A DNA stretch of 60,839 bases from Streptomyces sp. NP160 (GTDB lineage Bacteria; Actinomycetota; Actinomycetes; Actinomycetales; Quadrisphaeraceae), in the NCBI RefSeq assembly GCF_006335115.1, contig NZ_VDMJ01000024.1, positions 1-60,839 on the forward strand. The letters run 5' to 3'. Shown piece after piece: positions 1-8,630 of this stretch (positions within the stretch are counted from its first letter, which is position 1; every line of letters begins with the position of its first letter). Position numbers and translations under genes: made by a program. Under the pieces are notes generated by a model, which saw only the letters and a list, made by a program, of their open reading frames with translations, did not search any database and had not been told where the DNA came from.

Positions 1-23
1 CATGATCACGGAGGGGGTGGGGG

Positions 24-2252
24 TCAGGCGGGGACGGATGCGACGCCGCGGGGCAGGAACCGCTGCCCGGTGACGCGCTCGGACACCCCGGTCCGGTCCA
101 GCAGCGGCAGGATCCCGCCCAGGTGCGCGGGCCAGCCAGCGCCCAGCTGCAGGCACAGGTCGATGTCGCGCGGGTCGGAGACCACGCCCTCGTCGAGCAT
201 GCGCCTCGCCTCGTCGGCCAGTGCCGCGAGCACGCGCTCGCGCACCTGCTCCTCGGTGGAGGGGGAGTCGCCGAGCACCAGCACGCCGCGGGCGGCGTCC
301 GTGAGCGTGCGCGAGCCCTTCTCGTAGACGCCGGGGAGCCCGGCCTCGACGATCCGCCGGAGGTTGGCCGACACGGGGAACCGCTCGGGGAACGCCGCGT
401 GCAGCGACTCCGCCACGTGCAGCGCCACCGCGGGACCGACCAGGCCGAGCAGCTCGAAGTTGCTCATCGGCAGGCCGAGGGAGTCGAGCGCGGCCTCGGC
501 CACCTCCACCGGCGTGCCCTCGTCGACGACGACGCTGGCCTCGCTCATGAACCGCGTGAGCAGGCGGTTCACCACGAAGGCCGGGGCGTCCTGCACGAGC
601 ACGCAAGACTTGCGCAGCCCCTTGCCCACGGCGAACGCGGTGGCCAGGGTGACGTCGTCAGTCGGGGTCTCGCCCGTGGTCCGCACGACCTCCACCAGCG
701 GCATCACGGCCACGGGGTTGAAGAAGTGGAACCCGACCAAGCGCTCCGGGTGCTCCAGCGCTCGGGCCATCGCCGTCACCGACAGCGAGGAGGTGTTGGT
801 CATGAGCACGCAGTCCTCCCTGACGACGCGCTCCACCTCCCGGAAGACCTGCTGCTTGACGGACAGCTCCTCGAAGACCGCCTCGATGACGAGGTCGGCG
901 TCGCCGAAGGCCTCGGCGGTGGAGGTGGTCCCGGTGACGCCGGCCGTCAGCCGCTGCGCGGCGCCGTCCGAGAGGCGCCCCTTCTCGCGGAGCTTGGCGA
1001 TCTCGCCGTGCACCCACGCCACGCCCTTGTCGACGCGCGCCTGGTCGAGGTCGGTGAGGACGACGGGCACCTTGAGCTGCCGGGCGAACACCAGCGCCAG
1101 CTGGCTGGCCATGAGCCCGGCGCCCACCACGCCGACCTTGCCGACCGGCCGCGCGAGCTTCGGGTCGGGCGCGCCGGCGGGCTTCTTGGCCCGGCGCTGC
1201 ACCAGGTCGAAGGAGTACACGCCGGAGCGGAACTCGTCGGTCATGATCAGCTCGGCGAGGGCGTCGTCCTCGGCGGCGAAGGCCGCCTCCCGGCCCTGCT
1301 CACCGACGTCGGTGCGCGCGCGGGCCAGCAGGTCCAGCGCCCGGTAGGGCGCGGGCGCCGCCCCGTGGAGCTTCTTGTCGACTCCCGTGCGGGTCGCCGC
1401 GAGCACGCCGTCCCAGAGCCGCTCGTCGCGGCTGACCTCGGGCCTGTCGACGACGACGTCGCCGTCCACCACGCGCGCGGCCCAGCGCAGCGACTCCTCG
1501 AGGAAGTCGGGGGAGTCCAGCACGACGTCCACCACGCCCAGCTCCAGCGCCTGCTGCGCTGTGAGGGTCTTCTGCGACGCGGGGTCGGCGATGACCACCC
1601 GCACGGCCTTCTCGATGCCGATCAGCGCCGGCAGCAGGTGCGTGCCGCCCCAGCCGGGCACCAGGCCGAGGGCGACCTCGGGCAGCGCCAGCCCGCGCGC
1701 CACCGACGAGGCGGTGCGGTAGGTGCAGTGCAGCGCCACCTCCAGGCCGCCGCCCATGGCGGGGCCGTTGACGAACGCGAACGACGGCACGCCGAGCTCG
1801 CCGAGACGGCGCAGCTGGTCGTGGCCGTGCTGGGCGACGGCGCGGGCCGCAGCGGTCGAGGAGATCCGGGCGACGTCCTTGAGGTCGGCGCCGACGGCGA
1901 AGACGAACGGCTTGCCCGTGATGGCCACCGCCGTCACCGCGCCCTCGCGCACCCGCGCCTCGACGGCGTCGAGGGTGTCGCGCAGCTGCAGCAGCCCGGC
2001 GGGGCCCAGCGTGGTCGGACGGCGGTGGTCTTCAGGATCGCGGGGGGAGTTGTCCATGGTGATCAGCGCGATCGATCCCGCCAGCCCCGGGCGCAGCGCT
2101 GCCAGCGGCACCTCCTGCCAGGGGAAGAGCGTCACGCGCTCGGACCCGTTCGGGTCGACGAGGTCCTCGGGGCGCACGACGCCCTCGGTGCCTCCGGTGC
2201 CCTGGTCGAGGCGGGCCTGCTCGGGCTGGGCCTGCACGGTCTGCTCGCTCAC
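24..2252 (-). CDS. fadB: 3-hydroxyacyl-CoA dehydrogenase / enoyl-CoA hydratase (FadB type)
   Basis: Bifunctional beta-oxidation enzyme that hydrates enoyl-CoA and then oxidises 3-hydroxyacyl-CoA with NAD. Residues ~50-260 form a crotonase domain with the two expected glutamates (GGGLEVALHC near 166, PEVALGLVPGWGG near 192). A Rossmann domain starts near 372 (VVGAGLMASQ), followed by the dehydrogenase C-terminal domains. About 742 aa, normal for the family. I chose the GTG at 2252 because it overlaps the stop of the upstream thiolase gene by 4 bases (GTGA); the open frame runs further upstream, but that part is a shadow of the thiolase gene. With the thiolase it makes a two-gene FadAB operon. 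Confidence 0.93.
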   Translation of the reverse strand: MSEQTVQAQPEQARLDQGTGGTEGVVRPEDLVDPNGSERVTLFPWQEVPLAALRPGLAGSIALITMDNSPRDPEDHRRPTTLGPAGLLQLRDTLDAVEARVREGAVTAVAITGKPFVFAVGADLKDVARISSTAAARAVAQHGHDQLRRLGELGVPSFAFVNGPAMGGGLEVALHCTYRTASSVARGLALPEVALGLVPGWGGTHLLPALIGIEKAVRVVIADPASQKTLTAQQALELGVVDVVLDSPDFLEESLRWAARVVDGDVVVDRPEVSRDERLWDGVLAATRTGVDKKLHGAAPAPYRALDLLARARTDVGEQGREAAFAAEDDALAELIMTDEFRSGVYSFDLVQRRAKKPAGAPDPKLARPVGKVGVVGAGLMASQLALVFARQLKVPVVLTDLDQARVDKGVAWVHGEIAKLREKGRLSDGAAQRLTAGVTGTTSTAEAFGDADLVIEAVFEELSVKQQVFREVERVVREDCVLMTNTSSLSVTAMARALEHPERLVGFHFFNPVAVMPLVEVVRTTGETPTDDVTLATAFAVGKGLRKSCVLVQDAPAFVVNRLLTRFMSEASVVVDEGTPVEVAEAALDSLGLPMSNFELLGLVGPAVALHVAESLHAAFPERFPVSANLRRIVEAGLPGVYEKGSRTLTDAARGVLVLGDSPSTEEQVRERVLAALADEARRMLDEGVVSDPRDIDLCLQLGAGWPAHLGGILPLLDRTGVSERVTGQRFLPRGVASVPA

Positions 2253-3478
2253 GCCGCCTGCTCCTTCGCGCCAGTCGTGCCGGTCGATCCGTCGAAGTGG
2301 GGGTTCTCCCACAGCACCGCACCACCCTGGCCCAGGCCCACGCACATGGCGGTGAGGCCGTAGCGGACGTCGGGACGCTGGGCGAACTGCCGGGCCAGCT
2401 GCGTCATGAGGCGCACGCCGGAGCTGGCCAGCGGGTGGCCGACGGCGATGGCGCCGCCCCACGGGTTGACGCGCTCGTCGTCGTCGGCGATGCCGAAGTG
2501 GTCGGTGAAGGCCAGCACCTGCACGGCGAAGGCCTCGTTGAGCTCGAACAGCCCGATGTCGTCGATGGACAGGCCCGTCTTGGCCAGCAGCTTCTCCGTG
2601 GCGGGCACCGGGCCGATGCCCATGACCGCCGGGTCGACGCCGGCGAACGCGAAGCCCGCCAGGCGCATGGCCACGGGCAGGCCCAGCTCGGCCGCCGTCT
2701 CACCGGAGGCCATCAGGCACATCGTGGCGCCGTCGTTGAGCCCGGCGGCGTTGCCGGCGGTGACGCGGCCGTGGGGCCGGAACGGGGTCTTGAGGCCAGC
2801 GAGCTGCTCGACCGTGGTGCCGGGGCGCGGCGGCTCGTCGGCCGTGGCCAGGCCCCAGCCCTTCTCGGCGTGGCGCGTGGCCACCGGCACGAGGTCGGGC
2901 TGGACGTCGCCGCGCTCGTAGGCCGCCGCCAGCTTGGCCTGGGAGGCCGCGGCGAAGGCGTCGGAGCGCTCGCGGGTGAGGTGCGGGTACCGGTCGTGGA
3001 TGTTCTCCGCGGTGCGGCCCATGACCAGCGCGTCGCCGTCGACGATCCGGTCGGCCACGAAGCGGGGGTTCGGGGCGAAGTTGGCGCCGAGGGGGTGGCG
3101 GCCCATGTGCTCCACGCCGCCGGCCAGCACCGCGTCGTAGGCGCCGGCAGCGATGCCCGACGCCGTCGTCGTCACCGCGGTCATGGCGCCGGCGCACATC
3201 CTGTCGATGGCGAACCCCGGCACGGACTGCGGCAGGCCGGCCAGCATGCCGGCGCTGCGGCCGAGGGTGAGGCCCTGGTCGCCCTCCTGCGTGGTGGCGG
3301 CGATCGCCACCTCGTCGATGCGCTCCGGCGGCAGCGAGGGGTTGCGGCGCAGGACCTCGCGCACCAGCCGGACGACCATGTCGTCGGCGCGCGTCTGCGC
3401 GTACATCCCCTTCTCGCCGGCCCTGCCGAACGGCGTGCGCACACCGTCCACGAACACCACGTCGCGCCCTGAGAGCAC
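2249..3478 (-). CDS. fadA: acetyl-CoA C-acyltransferase (thiolase, FadA type)
   Basis: Thiolytic cleavage of 3-ketoacyl-CoA, the last step of beta-oxidation. 409 aa, the usual thiolase length. The three active-site elements are visible: nucleophilic Cys near residue 95 (DRMCAGAM), His near 347 (VGHPLASSG) and the second Cys near 377 (MCVGLGQGG). It starts with GTG behind a strong GAGGAGG ribosome site and is followed by FadB with a 4-base overlap, so the two are probably translated together. A 33-base inverted repeat just upstream may be its operator. Confidence 0.94.
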   Translation of the reverse strand: MLSGRDVVFVDGVRTPFGRAGEKGMYAQTRADDMVVRLVREVLRRNPSLPPERIDEVAIAATTQEGDQGLTLGRSAGMLAGLPQSVPGFAIDRMCAGAMTAVTTTASGIAAGAYDAVLAGGVEHMGRHPLGANFAPNPRFVADRIVDGDALVMGRTAENIHDRYPHLTRERSDAFAAASQAKLAAAYERGDVQPDLVPVATRHAEKGWGLATADEPPRPGTTVEQLAGLKTPFRPHGRVTAGNAAGLNDGATMCLMASGETAAELGLPVAMRLAGFAFAGVDPAVMGIGPVPATEKLLAKTGLSIDDIGLFELNEAFAVQVLAFTDHFGIADDDERVNPWGGAIAVGHPLASSGVRLMTQLARQFAQRPDVRYGLTAMCVGLGQGGAVLWENPHFDGSTGTTGAKEQAA

Positions 3479-3819
3479 GCCGACCTCCTCGTCGATGGAC
3501 CACCTGTGCGGTACGAGGAGTACACGGTACTCGCGGTACCGGGTTCTGGCGAGCCACCTGCCGGCCGGGCGGACGGGGCGCAGGTCACCGGCCGGAGCTG
3601 CGGACGCCGCCGACCGCGGTCAGCGCGGACCGCCTGCCGTCAGAGGTCCGCCGGCGCGACGCCGGCCGGGGCGCGTCGTCGTCGGTGCGCCCGGTCGACC
3701 GCGTGAGGCGCCCGACGCAGAGCGGTCCCCGCCGGGTGGAAGCCGACGGGGACCTGGTCCTGCACCTGGCGAAGGGTGGAGGACCTGTCCCCATCGTGCC
3801 ACCCCGCCCCGACCGGCGG
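3479..3819. other. intergenic stretch upstream of fadA
   Basis: About 340 bases with no convincing gene on either strand. The fadA-proximal end carries the ribosome site and the inverted repeat at 3509-3541, and must hold the fadAB promoter. The rest is plain GC-rich sequence in which I see no further structure. Confidence 0.5.
3509..3541. promoter_or_regulatory. candidate operator (33-bp inverted repeat) upstream of fadAB
   Basis: Two 15-base arms separated by 3 bases; 12 of 15 arm positions pair, and the outer CGGTAC/GTACCG and inner GAGTAC/GTACTC are perfect. It lies about 30 bases before the fadA start. Beta-oxidation genes are often controlled by TetR-type or FadR-type repressors that bind such palindromes, so this is a reasonable operator candidate. 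No regulator gene is adjacent. Confidence 0.45.
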
Positions 3820-4482
3820 TCAGTCGAGCTCGACGAAGCGCTCCACGTCGGACGGCTTCCCCGCGATGACGATGACCGAGCCGTAGCTCAGCACCGTGTC
3901 GTACCCGGCGTGCGTGTACTGCTCGGAGCCCTCGGGCTTCACCGAGACCACGGTGACCCGGTGCTTGGAGCGCAGCTTGGACTCGCCCAGCGGCACGCCC
4001 ACCAGGTCGCGCGGCGGTCGCGTCTTGGCCAGCACCCACTGCGGGCCCAGCTCCACCCAGTCCTGCATGCGTCCGGCGACGAGGTGGGCCACCCGCTCGC
4101 CCATCTGCTGCTCGGGCAGAACGACGTGGTGCGCTCCGACGCGCCTCAGGATGGTGGCGTGCTGGTCGGACAGCGCCTTGGCCCAGATGGTGGGCACCTC
4201 GAGGTCCACCAGCACCGCCGTGGTGAGGATGCTGGCCTCCAGGTGGGTGCCGATGCCCACCACGGCGCGGGGGAAGTCCTGGATGCCGATCTCGCGCAGC
4301 GCCTCCGGGACCGTGGTGTCCGCCGTGATGACCTGCGGGAGCACCCCGGACAGCGACTGGACGACGTCGGCGCGGGCATCCACGCCGATCACCTCCGTGC
4401 CGCCGCGCTGCAGCTCCAGGGCCAGGGCGGTGCCGAAGCGGCCCAGGCCCAGGACGGCGACGGGATCTCTGCGGCTAGCCAA
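3820..4482 (-). CDS. ktrA: potassium uptake regulatory subunit (TrkA/KtrA, RCK domains)
   Basis: Cytoplasmic gating subunit of a Ktr/Trk-type K+ transporter. 220 aa, with an N-terminal RCK_N Rossmann fold (GLGRFGTA at residues 12-19, acidic residue at the end of strand 2 in VIGVDAR) and a C-terminal RCK_C domain from about 140. Starts with TTG overlapping the stop of the membrane-subunit gene by 8 bases, a sign of coupled synthesis of the two partners. One ring-forming RCK pair, as in KtrA, rather than the two of enterobacterial TrkA. Confidence 0.9.
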   Translation of the reverse strand: MASRRDPVAVLGLGRFGTALALELQRGGTEVIGVDARADVVQSLSGVLPQVITADTTVPEALREIGIQDFPRAVVGIGTHLEASILTTAVLVDLEVPTIWAKALSDQHATILRRVGAHHVVLPEQQMGERVAHLVAGRMQDWVELGPQWVLAKTRPPRDLVGVPLGESKLRSKHRVTVVSVKPEGSEQYTHAGYDTVLSYGSVIVIAGKPSDVERFVELD

Positions 4483-5869
4483 CGATCATCCGCTCCTCGG
4501 GGAGGTGGTGGAGCTTCGCGCGCTCGCGCAGGGCGAGCGCGGAGGCCAGGGTCACGGGCCCGATGCGCCCGATGTACATCAGCACCACGATGACGACCTG
4601 CGCCGCGGTCGGCAGGTCGGCCGTCACCCCGGTGGACAGGCCCACGGTGCCGAAGGCGGACACGGCCTCGAACAGCACGATGTCGGTGGGCTGGTCGGTG
4701 GTGGCGTGCAGGGCCAGCGTCCCGACCGCCACGATGCCGATGCCCAGCAGCGCCACGGCGAGCGCCTGCCGCTGGGTGGCGGCGGGCACCCGGCGGCGCC
4801 CGACCTCCACGTCGACGTCGCCGCGCAGCTCCGCCCACAGGACCGCCGCGAGCAGGCCGAAGGTGGTGACCTTGATGCCGCCGGCGGTGCTGGCCGAGCC
4901 GCCGCCGATGAACATCAGGACGTCGGTGACGAGCAGCCCCTCCGGTGTCATCGCGCCGATGTCGATGGCGTTGAACCCCGCTGACCCGGCCATCACGGCC
5001 AGGGTGAACGCCCCCACCGCGGCGTCGACGGGGTCGAGCGCGCCGAGCGTGGCGGGGTTGGGGACCTCGAAGACCGCCAGGAGCGCCGTGCCGACGGCCA
5101 GCAGCCACACCGTCACGGTGACCGTGACGCGCGTCAGCACCGACCACGAGCGCGGGTGGCGCCACCCGCCGCCGCGCAGGCCACCGCGGGCCAGCTCGAA
5201 CACCACGGGGAAGCCCAGGCCGCCGAGCAGCGTGGCCGCGCAGATGATGAGCAGCGTGGCCGGGTCGTCGGCGTACCGGACGAGGCTGTCGCTGGCCAGC
5301 GAGAACCCGGCGTTGTTGAAGGACATCACGGCGTAGAAGACCGAGCGCCAGGCGGTCCGCAGCACCGGCTCGCCGTCGAGCAGGGCCCACTTCGCGAACA
5401 GCAGGACGGCGAAGACCGCCTCCGAGGCGATGCTGAACAGGAAGACCGTGCGGATGACGGTGCGGACGTCACCCGCGCTCAGCGAGCGCGACTCCGTCTG
5501 CGCCACCAGGCGCGCGCGCAGCCCCAGGCGGCGCGAGAGCAGCAGGGCCACGAGCGTGGCGGCCGTGGTGATGCCCAGCCCGCCCAGCTGCACCAGCAGC
5601 ATGATCACTACGTGGCCGTAGACGGTCCACGCGGTGCCCGTGTCCACGATCGCCAGGCCCGTCACCGACACGGCGGACGTGGCGGTGAAGAGCGCCGCGA
5701 TGAGGTCGACGCTGCCGTCCGTGTGCGCGATCGGGAGCGCGAGCAGCACGGTCCCCACGGCGATGGCGGCGGCGAAGCCGCCCGCGATGACGCGCCCGGG
5801 GTGGGGCGCCCGGGCCCGGGGCGTCCGCCTGGCGGGGATGGTCGGGGAGCTGGCCGTGCTGTCGGGCAC
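4475..5869 (-). CDS. ktrB: potassium uptake membrane subunit (TrkH/KtrB)
   Basis: Multi-pass K+ channel-like transporter of about 464 aa. The four selectivity-filter loops with their central glycines can be read: SAVSVTGLAI, FNNAGFS, GSAGFNAID and FGTVGLSTG. I start it at a GTG at 5869, just before the first hydrophobic segment; another in-frame GTG lies 4 codons upstream (5881). The open frame extends ~90 codons further, but that part is Pro/Arg/Thr-rich and looks non-coding. Its stop overlaps the ktrA start, so the two form one K+ uptake operon. Confidence 0.88.
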   Translation of the reverse strand: MPDSTASSPTIPARRTPRARAPHPGRVIAGGFAAAIAVGTVLLALPIAHTDGSVDLIAALFTATSAVSVTGLAIVDTGTAWTVYGHVVIMLLVQLGGLGITTAATLVALLLSRRLGLRARLVAQTESRSLSAGDVRTVIRTVFLFSIASEAVFAVLLFAKWALLDGEPVLRTAWRSVFYAVMSFNNAGFSLASDSLVRYADDPATLLIICAATLLGGLGFPVVFELARGGLRGGGWRHPRSWSVLTRVTVTVTVWLLAVGTALLAVFEVPNPATLGALDPVDAAVGAFTLAVMAGSAGFNAIDIGAMTPEGLLVTDVLMFIGGGSASTAGGIKVTTFGLLAAVLWAELRGDVDVEVGRRRVPAATQRQALAVALLGIGIVAVGTLALHATTDQPTDIVLFEAVSAFGTVGLSTGVTADLPTAAQVVIVVLMYIGRIGPVTLASALALRERAKLHHLPEERMIVG

Positions 5870-6026
5870 GGGCGACCACACTGCCAGAGCGCCGCGTCCG
5901 CCGTCGTCGTCCTCCCGGGCGACTCGCCGCCCGCACCGGCGGGCCGGCTGTGCAACGAGGACGACGACGACGGCGTCGTGCAGGTGGCGGCCTCGGCGGC
6001 GGGGCCCCGGGTGCGGAGGTGCTGGC

Positions 6027-6890
6027 GTGGTGGCAGGTCGGCGGTCGGTGGTGGGCCCTGCGGCGGCGGCGGTGGTGGCCGCGCTCGTCGTCGTCCTGGG
6101 GGCGGGGCTGGTGGGAGCGGCTCCGGCGCGAGCGGCCACGTCGGCGCCGACCGGGCCGACCGGGCCGACCGGGCCGACCGCCGTGGGGAGCGTGCCGCCG
6201 CAGGTGCAGGCGGCCTACGACGGGGAGTTCCTGCGCCGGATGGTCACGTCCACGCACGGACCAGGTGGCACGGTGAGCGCGGGCACGGTGCACCAGCTCT
6301 TCTCCTTCACCGAGGCGTTCCAGGAGGGCGACAGCGACGCAGACCCCGTGGAGGCCGGTGACGCGTGGATCGCCGCGGTCGAGGTCGACGGCGTGGTGGT
6401 GGGGTGGCAGCGGACGTTCCTCGACGACGCCGGCGACGTGCGGTCCTCGGGGTGGAGCCCCGACCCCGTCGGCGCGCGGCCATTCCTCGAGACCGCAGCG
6501 GGCGCGCTCGTGGAGGTGCCGTGGGACGGCGCGTTCTTCACGCTCGTGGACGGGGTGGTCACGCCCATGAGCGTCCAGTCGTGGGACGCCGGGCTGGGGC
6601 CGCGCAGCCTGGCGCAGGTGCAGGCGGACTTCGCGGTCTCGCGCGCCGAGACCGCGGCGGCCTACGCCTGCTGCACCCCCGCTGACGCCTGCGCCGGCGG
6701 GGGCGGCGCCGCGGTCGGCGGGGGCGGTGGCGGTGGGGCCGGTGACGCGGCCGGTGACCGGGCGTCGTGCGGCACGTCGCCGCCCCGCCCGGAGGTGCTC
6801 GCCCTCGCCGGCGCGGCCGTCGCCCTGGCGGTCGGTGTCGGCTGGGCCGCGGTGCGGCAGGGACGACAGGGACGCCTTCGACGGGCCTGA
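6027..6890 (+). CDS. secreted or membrane-anchored hypothetical protein
   Basis: No family recognised. 287 aa from a GTG with GGAGG 7 bases upstream. The N-terminus has Arg residues, a long Ala/Val hydrophobic stretch and an APARA signal-peptidase-like site near residue 35-40, followed by a short TGPTGPTGPT repeat. The middle is a soluble acidic domain rich in Trp and Val. Near the C-terminus a Cys-rich, Gly-rich linker (YACC, then poly-Gly, then one more Cys) precedes a hydrophobic helix and a basic tail, the layout of a protein held in the membrane by its C-terminus. No LPxTG motif is present. Divergent from the K+ uptake operon. Confidence 0.7.
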   Translation: MVAGRRSVVGPAAAAVVAALVVVLGAGLVGAAPARAATSAPTGPTGPTGPTAVGSVPPQVQAAYDGEFLRRMVTSTHGPGGTVSAGTVHQLFSFTEAFQEGDSDADPVEAGDAWIAAVEVDGVVVGWQRTFLDDAGDVRSSGWSPDPVGARPFLETAAGALVEVPWDGAFFTLVDGVVTPMSVQSWDAGLGPRSLAQVQADFAVSRAETAAAYACCTPADACAGGGGAAVGGGGGGGAGDAAGDRASCGTSPPRPEVLALAGAAVALAVGVGWAAVRQGRQGRLRRA

Positions 6891-6920
6891 CCCGCCCCGG
6901 CGCGTGGGCGCCGGGATCCG

Positions 6921-6938
6921 CGGAGCACCCGTGCTCCG
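6921..6938. terminator. possible stem-loop between the secreted protein and GGDEF genes
   Basis: CGGAGCAC and GTGCTCCG form an 8-bp perfect inverted repeat with a 2-base centre, 30 bases after the stop at 6890. No T-run follows, which is usual in this GC-rich DNA, so termination is only a guess. Confidence 0.3.
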
Positions 6939-7072
6939 GGCTCCTGCGGCTCCCCGCGCGTCGGCTCGGCTCCCGCTGGACCGTCGAGGGGTCTGCGCTC
7001 CAGTTCGTCGTGCCGGGTGTCGATGCTCCTGCTGACCGGGTTCGCCGCACCCACGGGCGGGAGGCTCCAGCG

Positions 7073-7999
7073 TTGAGCACCACCCCCTCCGACCAGGCCA
7101 CCGCCTGCGCGTCGAGCGACCTCGCCCTGATGGCGGCGGCCTTCACCGGGAGCCGGGCGCTGCTGATGGTCATCGGCCGTGACGCCCGCGTGCTGGTGGC
7201 CAACCCGGCGGTGACCCGCACCACCGGCTGGACCTCGGACGAGCTGGCCGCCCGCCCCTTCTGGGAGACCTTCGTGGCTCCTGAGGACCGCGCGCGAGCG
7301 CGCGCCGACTTCTCCCGCGCGATGGCCACCGGCCTGCACTTCACGGTCGAGGGCGACTGGGTGGACCGCTGCGGAGGCCGGCGGCGGGTCTCGATGCAGG
7401 TCGACGTCCTGCTCGACGCGGACGGGCGGCCCTGTGCGGAGTCGCTGGTGGGGGTGGACGTCACCGACCAGCGCCACGAGCAGGCCGCGCTGCGGCGCCG
7501 CGCCGAGACCGACGCCCTGACCGGGCTGGCCAACCGCACGAGCGCCCTGGCCCGTCTGCAGGAGGCCCTCTCCGAGGGCGGACCAGGAGCGGGCGTGCTG
7601 TTCTGCGACCTGGACGGGTTCAAGGCCGTCAACGACCGGGACGGCCACCACGCCGGTGACCTGCTCCTGGTCGAGGTGGCCCGGCGCCTCTCAGCGGTGG
7701 TCGCGCCCGGGGAGCTGGCGGGCCGCTACGGCGGCGACGAGTTCATCGTCATCAGCCCCGGCGCCGACCACCGCCGCCTGGACGCCCTGGCCGCCGCGGT
7801 GCGGTCCGCGGTGGAGCGGCCGGTGGCGCTGCTCGACCCCTCGGCACCCGCCGGTCCGGGGGACCCGAGGGCGGTGCGGGTCGGGGTCAGCACCGGGACC
7901 GCGACGGGCCACCCGGGCGACGCCCCCGACGAGGTCGTGCGCAGCGCGGACCGGCGCATGTACCAGGCCAAGACCGCGCGACGCAGCTGTCGCGGCTGA
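7073..7999 (+). CDS. PAS-GGDEF diguanylate cyclase
   Basis: Makes the second messenger cyclic di-GMP from two GTP. About 308 aa: a PAS sensor domain at residues ~20-135 and a GGDEF domain at ~145-300 with an intact RYGGDEF active site near residue 220, so it is probably active. The position of the inhibitory RxxD site reads APGE, so product feedback through that site is probably lost. The TTG at 7073 is preceded by GGGAGG at good spacing; an ATG at 7130 is the alternative. No membrane segment, so a cytoplasmic sensor. It stands alone. Confidence 0.85.
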   Translation: MSTTPSDQATACASSDLALMAAAFTGSRALLMVIGRDARVLVANPAVTRTTGWTSDELAARPFWETFVAPEDRARARADFSRAMATGLHFTVEGDWVDRCGGRRRVSMQVDVLLDADGRPCAESLVGVDVTDQRHEQAALRRRAETDALTGLANRTSALARLQEALSEGGPGAGVLFCDLDGFKAVNDRDGHHAGDLLLVEVARRLSAVVAPGELAGRYGGDEFIVISPGADHRRLDALAAAVRSAVERPVALLDPSAPAGPGDPRAVRVGVSTGTATGHPGDAPDEVVRSADRRMYQAKTARRSCRG

Positions 8000-8232
8000 G
8001 GACCGCCCGACGACGCCGCGGAGCCCGGAGGACCCCGCCGTCGGTCGGCCGGCGCTCCGTCGGTCGGACTGGTGACCTCTCGGGGGCAGGTACCCCCCGT
8101 CGGCTCTCGCGGACCTGGGCTGCCGAGGAGCGGCTGTCGGCCACTGCGGTGTCCGTGCTCGACCGGGTCGACGTGGACGGCGACCGCGCAGGACCGGTGC
8201 ACCGGCGTGAAGGGCGACGGGCGTGCTGACGA

Positions 8233-8352
8233 TCCCCGTCCGACGGCTGCGTTGATGCGGGCGGTGATGAGGCGGCCGGAGATGGAGCGGTCCAGGGTCT
8301 GGCGCGCCGTCAGGTCGTCGTAGCTCAGGACGTGGGCGACGACGTCGCGCAC
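8233..8352 (-). pseudogene. DinB/maleylpyruvate-isomerase-like fragment
   Basis: About 40 codons starting VRDVVAHVLSYDDL and ending near ARINAAVG resemble part of mycothiol-dependent DinB-type enzymes of actinobacteria. Both the start of such a protein and everything after this piece are missing; downstream in the same frame the sequence is Pro/Arg-rich and unrelated. The fragment begins where the adjacent RibD-like gene loses its homology, in a different reading frame. I read it as the remnant of a deletion joining two genes. The remaining ~230 bases toward 8000 show nothing recognisable. Confidence 0.5.
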
Positions 8353-8630
8353 GGCGCATCCCGCAGCCGACGGGAGAAGACCGTCTTGGGCGTGGTGTTC
8401 CCCAGCTGCGCCACCGGCAGGTCAGCCGTCGGCCAGAACTGGACGAAGGACTCGTAGGTGTTCCGGCCCAGCAGCACCTCGGCCACCTCGGACAGGAGAC
8501 GGACGTCGTGCTCCATGCTGGCGGCGTCTGCCTCCGCCGGCACCGCCGAGAAGAGGTCCGCCTCTCCACCGGGCCCGGCGGCGCAGCCGTCCAGGCTGAC
8601 CCACTGCTGGGCGAGGACCCGTGCGCTCAC
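8325..8630 (-). pseudogene. truncated RibD-like dihydrofolate reductase family gene
   Basis: The first ~90 codons match the N-terminal half of the RibD C-terminal/dihydrofolate reductase-like family (QQWVSLDG at the start, LLGRNTYESF, TPKTVFSR). The homology stops after FSRRL and the frame ends at 101 aa, where the family needs ~180-200. The missing part is replaced by a DinB-like fragment in another frame. It overlaps the stop of the intact paralogue upstream by 4 bases, so it was once the second gene of a duplicated pair. Confidence 0.6.

Noticed and set aside
123-2363. 746-codon open frame on the plus strand opposite fadB
   Set aside because: Antisense shadow of the FadB gene; composition is His/Gly/Arg-rich with no recognisable domain.
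6149-6182. Tandem GGGCCGACC units as a possible CRISPR or satellite
   Set aside because: Only three to four copies without spacers, encoding the TGPTGPTGP repeat of a protein.
8000-8232. Possible continuation of the DinB-like gene
   Set aside because: Beyond the ~40-codon fragment no frame keeps the family pattern; the stretch looks non-coding.
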